Source: Topomyia yanbarensis (taxonomy: Eukaryota > Arthropoda > Insecta > Diptera > Culicidae). Taken from it: DNA of 64,000 nt. Under the pieces are notes generated by a model that saw only the letters and a list, made by a program, of their open reading frames with translations, searched no databases and was not told where the DNA came from. How positions within the stretch are numbered: the first letter of the stretch is position 1; each line of letters opens with the position of its first letter. Location of the stretch: NCBI RefSeq assembly GCF_030247195.1, contig NC_080672.1, positions 67,311,771 through 67,375,770 of the forward strand. The letters run 5' to 3'. Made by a program: the position numbers and the translations under genes. Positions 57,401 to 64,000 of the stretch are shown one piece after another.

Positions 57401-57744
57401 ATTTCAGCGTATAAGGCGATGAATGTAAAAAGCTCAATTTTTTTTCCAAAAGGGTAGTACTCGGAAGATCACGTCGACTGTCGATTGGTTCTAAGCTCCA
57501 TTTCGTTTGAACACGACCAATAAATGTTTCTGGGTTGCTATCAATTTCTTCTGATGCATAACCGGAGTACATATTCATATTTTTCTACATCAGATTCATC
57601 ATCGGAAGCAATATCATTCACATCTTCTTCCTCGCTTTGCAAATCAGTTTCGGAATCGTCTGCTGTTGAATTTGCTCGAATTTCTTCCATTACTTCAGAT
57701 TCTTTGAGACGATTGAAAACATGGGCATATCGTCTTATAGCCAT
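57336..57744 (-). pseudogene. piggyBac-like transposase N-terminus, broken
   Basis: The minus strand reads MAIRRYAHVFNRLKESEVME, an acidic stretch (DDSETDLQSEEED...SDDESDVE), then in a second frame FIGRVQTKWSLEP followed by SRRDLP. PiggyBac transposases begin with an acidic low-complexity region and then a G(R)DGxxW...P...R segment, which this resembles. The DDD catalytic core is missing, deleted or replaced by the repeat at 56.7-57.3 kb. A frameshift separates the two pieces at about 57,560. Assignment rests mainly on the TTAA/CCCT ends. Confidence 0.55.
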
Positions 57745-58719
57745 TTCAATTTTTTGTTGTTTTTAGATCCTACAATTTGAATTATTACGAAAACTATAAC
57801 AGAAAGAATAGACAACAAATAGACAATAACGACAGAGTTGTTGTATCCAATAACGACAGTTATGTTGTATCCAAATAATTGTCAAGTAGACCACAGTGAG
57901 TGAAATAAAAGTATTTACCCAAAAAAATATGACACACGTCATTATCGTATGCTATTTCTACATTTCTTATAAAAGAAATGTATAGAATTCGCTCAAACTT
58001 TCAAGATTTTTTTCTTAAAAGAAAAGGTAAAAAGATAAAATCAATCAAAACATGAAAAAATTCCTGCTAATATGACGATGAACTCATCCAAATGTTTTTT
58101 TCAGATAAATATTAATGTATAAAACCCGTGGTATTCCTAGTAGTAGTAGTAGCCTAGTATTGCATGCACACCGGGCCTGCCAGACCCGGCTTGCCTTTTT
58201 GTGCATGTAAAAAATTCAAACATAGCTGCGCATCACTCCATAGATGAAAATTTCACAATTCTTTATTTTTGTTATAGATTTCAAAGCTACTTATCAAAAT
58301 TTCCATGCCCAAGCTTATACTGCATACACATTTTTTTGTAACTAAAAAATTGTTATGTGCCGGGCCTCTTAGACCCGGTTGCCTTTTTGAGGGTTAACGT
58401 AATTTTCAATCAAATTTTTGATTCAATCTTTGTATGTTTACATTCGTATTGATTTACATGTCGTTTAAATTTCATTATTTTTTGGTGTGTAGGCGGTCGG
58501 GTTTACCCCACCATTTTTAAAAACATCAAAAATGAACTTTTTCGTAAAACGCTTGCATCTCTAAATTTTTTAAGATGTGAGTAAAGAGTGAGAGCTATAC
58601 ATAGAAAGTTGCGAAGAAGTCTAATCTCTAATTTGGTATATGAAACGACTTGATCCGATGTAAAATGAGCATTTTACAGCCAAAACCATTTACTAGGTCG
58701 GATTTGCTCCACCTTACCC

Positions 58720-59089
58720 TACTAGAGTTTCAGTATAGCGAATCAAACGGTTCTCCTTCAAAAGATCTGAAAGTAATTCTAAACCTATTTGAATGAAAAA
58801 TCAAAAATGCAAAAGTTTTACAAATTAAAACATTTTTTAAGAAACGCCCTAATTTTTGTTGTAAATTTCATGTAAAATGAAAAATAGAAGACATAAAGCT
58901 CTAGTGTCTTCGACAAAGTTTTATAAGATTTGATTTTCTTTAATTTTTGGGAAGACTGCGAAATTCCATCTCGAGCCATTAAAAAGTTTTCTGATTCTAA
59001 TTTTAATAAATTTAGAACCACCCGTCATTTAAAATATTGGAAGGTCTTGTAAATTGACGAATTTCGCGCCAAATCGTATGCAGAGTTGG
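58720..59089. other. AT-rich DNA between two elements
   Basis: Contains the reversed TTAGAACCACCC end and an AACTTTGTCGAAGACA word that also occurs on the other side of the pogo-like element. No coding signal. Confidence 0.4.
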
Positions 59090-60780
59090 CAGCACCCTCT
59101 CAGATTTTAATGAAACTTTCTGCACATGAATACTTTGTCAAAAAGAGCCTGCATACTGCATACTTTGTTTTTCCAAAAATGATCTAAACTGTCTTTTGAA
59201 AAGGGTCAAACTTTTTTAACCATTTTTTTTCAAATGGTTATTGTCTAAAAAGGACAAATCCTGCAAAAAATGTTGTAGGAGTGATTTTCACAAAATCAGT
59301 CAAACTTTTGAATAAAAATATTGAATAAATTCATTATTGACTCCTACACTGAAAAAAATCGATTTCAAAAACTTAAAGTCGATTTACAAAAAAAAAACCA
59401 TTTTTTATTTGGATGAAATTTTGTTGCAAGATAAGTAATTATGTTCACTACTGTCAAAATTTCAAGTTGGGCACTTTCAAGAAAAAAAGTTATTTAAAAA
59501 AAAAACTTTTCCTTGTCTAAACTGAACTTTTTTCTTCAGTGTATTTTTATCGAAAACGAAACCAATGAAAGTCATAATCATCTCAGAAACCAATAAAACT
59601 CAGTTTGTGAGAAGTTATTGTCTAATTTAGCAACAAATCATATTTTTATTAAGGGGTTACAAACCTTTTCATTTTTCATAAAATCGATTTTTTTATTGCT
59701 TTATCTGAAAGTACAACTCTTCGTGAATGTTTTCCCAAATCTTTATAGAGATCCGAGAAATAGATCGAAAGTTACAGCGCTTCCAAGCGCGCTTCGTCTA
59801 CCAAGAGCAGTGGTAATTCGAAATTTTAAGCTCGATTATCTCGAACTGTCGTTTTACTTAAAATGGTTTTTCCGTGATCACGATTGCCGAAAATCTACTC
59901 AATCGATTTTCTTAATTTTTTTTTAAATTGATCGTAATTAATTTTTCTCGTGCTTTAACGATTGCTTTTTAAGCATAAATTTTTGTTTCATGGATAAGAA
60001 TTTTTTAATACAATTTTTAGAGCTTAAAACAGCGATTTTTTTACTAAAAACGTTCTCGCATGCAGGAAAAAAAACTATTATTTATTTAACTAATCGTTAA
60101 GGTACGAGGAATACTCATATACTAATGCAATTTTTTGAGTTTTGGGATTTTTCATGATCTAATGTTCTTCAATCGTGATCACCGCAAACCTCTTAAATAA
60201 AAAAGGGTTTCTGGGAAAAAGCCATAACTCCGCCAAATATCAATATATTTTTAAAAACTTATGCTTGTTTATTTCACTGAAAAATATACTATCAAAATAC
60301 TACAATTTTTATGTAATGAAATCATTGCTTTATGTCTTTACGTAAATTCAAACTTTCTTGACATTTTTATCCCAAAAAGGTATGTAACCCCTTAATCAAG
60401 AATCCCATTGAAAAGAGTTTATGTCATTAAACAAATATTCCATTATTACTTCTTTATTTTCTTGTTAAATGCTGAGGAAGGATCAGAGAAAGAAATAACC
60501 ACCACAACATTATGTATTCAATTTTACATAAATATTTATTTATTTTTATTTATAACATTTGTTTAAAACTATCTTCATGCATGCTATTTTGTATTATTTC
60601 TATACAAGGAAAATATTTTTGGTTCATCTTCTGAATTACAATACCTTTTCGCCTCTACTTTGCCACCAGAAATATGCACAAAGCTGTGGAAATTTTGAGT
60701 ATCAGATATTTGGCATTGTTATACAGTTCTTAGAGTTCTTCTGGCATTTTATAGTACTGTTCAAATAATATGTAGCAGAA

Positions 60781-61104
60781 AATTAATTTTTGATATTTTT
60801 ATCAGTTTGTTCAATTGCCCAGTTAGATAACTTTCGGGGAGTTGTGGTATTTTCATTGTCGCGAGCAAGACTGGCTCCTTTTGCCATTCGCTTGAGAATG
60901 CCACCAATACCATCACAGGGTCCTTTTCCATGGGATGTTGCAAAAATGCCATTCTGCACTTAATTCGTACTTTGACTGGAATCTACACAAGCTTGCATTT
61001 TTTTTCTTATTTTTGTATTGTGCTGCTGCTCCATCAGTCATAAAATAAATTTTAGAAAAGTTTGTCAATTGTTTCATAAAATTTATCATTTTTGAGATGA
61101 ACAA
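60781..61104 (-). pseudogene. Transposase-like protein, 'TDGAAAQYKN...HGKGPCDGIGG' family
   Basis: The minus strand reads FISKMINFMKQLTNFSKIYF, MTDGAAAQYKNKK, SLCRFQSKYELSAEWHF, then after a frameshift (about 60,950, two bases lost) FATSHGKGPCDGIGG, ILKRMAKGASLARDNE, PRKLSNWAIEQTDKN and a stop at about 60,781. I recall this pattern from multicopy 'uncharacterized' proteins in arthropod genomes, apparently of transposon origin. TDGA...Q and the HGKGPCD block look like acidic-residue catalytic boxes of a DDE-type nuclease, but the superfamily is unknown to me. The N-terminal half is absent, and the gene lies between the two inverted arms. Apart from the frameshift it is well kept, so it died recently relative to its surroundings. 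Confidence 0.7.
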
Positions 61105-61399
61105 ATGAACTGAAGTCTTCCAGTCTTTCAGTCTTCATTCAAGTTTGTTATGAACAAATACCAAATTCGTTACTGATACTTTTTGAATGTATAAGGCAAC
61201 TAGCAGTTGGGAAAATGGATTCTGAGATGATTATGACTTTCATTGGTTTAGTTTTCGATAAAAATACACTGAAGAAAAAAAATCAGTTTGGACAAGAAAT
61301 AGTTTTTTTCAAATAATTTTTTTCCTTGAAGGTGCCCAACTTGAAATTTTGACAGTAGGTAGGGAACATATTTTGTTCCTTTTTTATTTAGACTATTAA

Positions 61400-61755
61400 G
61401 TTTTATTTTTTGTGTTTCGAATTCATCTCGTCAGTAACTAGCACCATCTGGGTGTCTAGTTAGACGATGTATCTAAACTAGTACCCAAATTAGCATTAGT
61501 TAGACACAAAAAAAATCCAAACAGTTCACACGACACATGTGAACGTTCAAAGCAACTGACTTGTCCCGAGTGATTTCCCGGGAAGCAAGCACAGAGGCTC
61601 AGGTTTGCTGACGAGACACCCAGATGGTGCTAGTTACTGACGAGATGAATTCGAAACACAAAAAATAAAACTTAATTTAAGTTAGGCTTTGTGCCCTTAA
61701 CGCACAAAGTGGTTTAATCCAATTTTCCCTTATGGAAATAAATATTGCATATTTC
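61400..61755. mobile_element. FB-A foldback element, longer version
   Basis: Inverted pair around 61,405-61,450 and 61,613-61,680 (CATCTCGTCAGTAACTAGCA and its complement). The loop matches 3,225-3,414, and the end CCAATTTTCCCTTATGGAAA matches the terminal repeat of the 2.9 kb MITE. Confidence 0.75.
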
Positions 61756-61774
61756 GACTATGTTAGTCACATTT

Positions 61775-62196
61775 TTTTTTACATTTTAACGACATTCAAT
61801 TAGCTAGAGATTACTGGGTAGGGAAAGTTATGAAAATTAGAGCCATAGTACTCAAGTGAGAGCAAGGATGTGAAGTAAACCGATCGGAAAACTAGAAGAG
61901 ACCCTGCCACTTCTAGAACAGGATTAATATCGTACGGGCTTAATCTTTGTCTTCTGTTAATGAGGGTCGAGCTTAGGCAGTATAACTACGAATCACCCGA
62001 GTTCACTAACATGTGTCCTGGTATCGATAGACGTGTCCATCTTTACAGTGACAACCGACTAATGACCCTGCCACTTCTAGTTTTCCGATCTGTTTACTTC
62101 ACATCCTTGCTCTCACTTGAGTACTATGGCTATAATTTTCATAACTTTCCCTACCCAGTAATATCTAGCTAATTGAATGTCGTTAAAATGTAAAAA
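61775..62196. mobile_element. Foldback element with about 120-bp arms
   Basis: Arms 61,775-61,898 and 62,070-62,196 are nearly identical in reverse (TACATTTTAACGACATTCAA, CTGGGTAGGGAAAGTTATGA, GTACTCAAGTGAGAGCAAGG), with about four differences. The loop is about 170 bases and non-coding. Confidence 0.85.
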
Positions 62197-62555
62197 AGGT
62201 AGGGAACATAATTACCTATATAAGAACAAAATTTCATCCAAATCAAAAATGAGGTTTTTGTAAATCGACTTTAAATTTTTGAAATCGATTTTATTCAGTG
62301 TAGGAGTCGATGAAGATTTTTTTCAATATTTTTATTCAAAAATTTGACTAATTTTGTAAAAATCACTCCTACAACATTTTTTTGTAGGATTTGTCATTTT
62401 TAGACCATAGTCATTTGAAAAAAATTGGTAAAAAAAGTTTGGCCCTTTTCAAAAGACAGTCTAGATCATTTTTGGAAAAACAAAGTATGCAAAGTGGCTT
62501 TTTGTGACAAAGTTCTCATGTACAGAAAGTTTTATTGAAATCTGAGAGGGTGCTG

Positions 62556-63400
62556 TAAAAAAACTAATTTTTAATATAACTTTTGCAGTTTTCATTTTTT
62601 TAACATACCTTTAGGTGTTTTTTAGTTTTTGAAGACGAACATTTTTGTTCTTCTAACATTAAAAATTGAATTTTTTAAATGTATTCTGTGAACTTTAAAA
62701 AATATCGTATTCATGGTTTTTTTTGCTCAATTATACCTCGAACCATGACCTTATACACATTGTTGAAAAATAATTATCTTTTATTTGTCCCAATGGGTGA
62801 TATTGGTATTCCAAAGAACCCCATTGTTGGCGAAAAAACGCTTTTCAACGATAACATTTAGATATGTGCTGCCATGAAACAAATTATTCGCCTTAAAATA
62901 ATCTTTAAGTTGTCTTAAGACTACTTCAGTTTTAAATCAATAGCACAAAATTTATTTGAATAATTCTGTTTTCACCATAACCTTTGATTTGAAATTTGTT
63001 GTAAAATGAAAAGTATGCCAGGTAAAGCTTGCATATCTACAACAAACCTTTCTAAAACTTCTCGTTTTACAACTTCACTGAAAACCGTATGACTATCTAG
63101 AATGATTAAAAAGTTAAATTTTATTTAGGTAAACTAAGAAACACCCTGACTGTTTTTTAACAAAAAAACTAGGGGCTCACAAACTACAAAAACATTTCCA
63201 ATGACACATTAAGACTGTTATTTAGTTTTAGTAAAATCTCAAAATTCTTGCTAAATTTGCATTCTAGACCACTGAAACACCCCTTTACAGAAGTACTTGA
63301 ATTAGAAAAACCAACTGCATCAAATAGAACTAAGTATTCTTTGTTTGAAGAATACTTGTATCAATTTTGTAACTAATTAAATCAAGTATCATCTGCTTCA
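62556..63400. other. Intergenic DNA, no gene seen
   Basis: AT-rich. It includes AAGAAACACCCTGACTG near 63,139, the recurring decayed repeat end. Confidence 0.45.
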
Positions 63401-63409
63401 GGACAACCA

Positions 63410-64000
63410 CGAGCCAACAAAAGTCCCGCTATATAGTTTGTGTAACCTCCCTCACATGTCTTTGCTAAGATTATCGCCACACGTTTACAGCCGCCGTGAT
63501 AATCACAAACAGATATTGTCAGCCGATTTAAATCATTTGTTTGTCTCCTCTGCTTCCAGATTGCCGGGTTCCGTCTAGTGTCGCCCAATCAATTTACGAT
63601 TCACCACCATAAAAACACCAGTCAAGGGACTACTCGTCAAATTTCCCTTGTACTACACACCAACACACACACACCGACAAACAACCGGCGACTGTCGGTG
63701 CTCTGGCAAGTGTTGTGATCTCCAGTCGATCATCACCAGTCAGTGGGTAACCACAGCACAACAGCTGCACTGAGTGATCGATCGTCGTTGTTCTACTCGT
63801 CGCCGTCGTTGCCGTCGCCGTCACCGACGTCGTTCGTCACCTTCAGCATCGGCAACAGCATCTTTGTCGGTACAAGCCACTACAGCCGCTTATCGCTACA
63901 GCTGTTTACGGTTCAGCTACAGTTTGAAGAATAGCGAGATAGTGACTGTTGTTGTGGTGACCAACAAGCCCAATAATCGGCGTTAGTTCATCGTGGTCAC
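63410..64000 (+). promoter_or_regulatory. Candidate promoter and 5' untranslated exon at window edge
   Basis: Composition shifts to CG-rich, CA/GTC-rich unique sequence, very unlike the preceding 60 kb. A TATA-like CATAAAAAC lies at about 63,609, with possible starts at about 63,640, and a TCAGT initiator at about 63,740. GTCGCCGTCGTTGCCGTCGC-type triplets follow at about 63,800-63,830. The frames across it on both strands overlap one another and look composition-driven. A long GC-rich 5' UTR of a neuronal or regulatory-type insect gene would look like this, but the coding part is outside the window. Confidence 0.4.

Larger units (their letters stand above)
56649..58397. mobile_element. piggyBac-like element inside the pogo-like one
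   Basis: TTAA lies at 56,649-56,652 and 58,394-58,397. The ends are CCCTTGTGAAGGCAAGC and, reversed, CCCTCAAAAAGGCAACC. TTAA plus CCCT ends is the piggyBac signature. Near both ends, and once more inside (about 58,169), lies a palindromic motif GCCGGGCCTCTAAGGCCCG or variants. Transposase coding is limited to an N-terminal relic. A microsatellite-bearing repeat fills about 56,735-57,400. Confidence 0.8.
55629..58719. mobile_element. pogo-like DNA transposon, 3.1 kb with nested inserts
   Basis: Ends GGGTAAGGTGGGGCAAATCC and, reversed, GGGTAAGGTGGAGCAAATCC, with one mismatch over the first 25 bases. TA lies on both sides (55,627-55,628 and 58,720-58,721). Inner degenerate copies of the end lie at about 55,995, 56,025 and 58,494. 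A transposase remnant is at about 56,140-56,255. About 1.74 kb of its length is a piggyBac-like insertion. Confidence 0.8.
61371..62196. mobile_element. 826-bp insertion with 14-bp duplication, in right arm
   Basis: AGGTAGGGAACATA flanks it at 61,357-61,370 and 62,197-62,210. The left arm of the host element has only one copy (CTACTGTC/TATGTTCAC region), so this is an insertion. It is composed of an FB-A element (61,400-61,755) and a second foldback (61,775-62,196). Confidence 0.8.
59090..62555. mobile_element. 3.5-kb element with about 500-bp inverted arms
   Basis: Left arm 59,090-59,588. Right arm 61,220-62,555, which is 495 bases without its insert. The arms start CAGCACCCTCTCAGATTT and stay alignable to the end (TTCTGAGATGATTATGAC). 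Between them is a minus-strand transposase-like pseudogene. Arms are roughly 85-90% alike by eye. No clear target duplication is visible. Confidence 0.8.

Noticed and set aside
63743..63986. Arg-rich and Ser-rich frames as coding exons
   Set aside because: Composition-driven by GTC/GCC triplets in a region that looks like 5' UTR; the two frames overlap and neither is recognisable.

Overview
This window looks like nuclear DNA of a mosquito, most likely a culicine. The reasons are an I-clade non-LTR retrotransposon resembling the MosquI elements of Aedes, two tRNA-derived SINE copies that resemble the Aedes SINE Feilai (recalled from memory, not searched), R1-type retrotransposon remains, and dense AT-rich MITE-filled intergenic DNA. 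I see no intact protein-coding host gene. Nothing looks bacterial, viral or plastid.

Layout. 0-4.7 kb: intergenic DNA with a SINE, a T-rich tract and foldback MITEs. 4.7-10.5 kb: a retrotransposon graveyard with I-clade copy A (endonuclease region deleted), an R1-clade fragment, and an R2-like fragment on the minus strand. 10.5-12.2 kb: apparently lower-copy DNA. 12.2-19.4 kb: the best element of the window, I-clade copy B, with 5' UTR, ORF1, ORF2 (endonuclease, reverse transcriptase, RNase H) and 3' UTR. Copy B is disabled by two stop codons in ORF1, a 470-bp hAT-like MITE in the endonuclease and one frameshift. A 292-bp direct repeat flanks it on both sides. 19.4-54 kb: AT-rich intergenic DNA with many MITEs, SINEs, a 1.3-kb repeat family present twice, two further I-clade fragments (D and C), and a good candidate core promoter with a non-coding first exon near 32.6 kb.

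54.4-62.6 kb is a stack of DNA transposons. It holds a perfect palindrome with 136-bp arms. Next is a pogo-like element (TA target, TIRs) containing a piggyBac-like element (TTAA target, CCCT ends), which itself contains a microsatellite-bearing repeat. Last is a 3.5-kb element with about 500-bp inverted arms around a frameshifted gene of the 'TDGAAAQYKN...HGKGPCDGIGG' type. One arm of that element carries an 826-bp foldback insertion. The final 600 bases turn GC-rich and look like the 5' non-coding end of a host gene that continues beyond the window.

The coding sequences here are selfish elements at different stages of decay. ORF1 and ORF2 of copy B would have acted together (RNA binding; nicking and target-primed reverse transcription; RNA removal by RNase H), but this copy cannot supply them intact. 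Nesting gives relative ages: I copy B is older than the MITE inside its ORF2, and the pogo-like element is older than the piggyBac-like one. Boundaries of repeats are by eye and usually good to about 5-20 bases.
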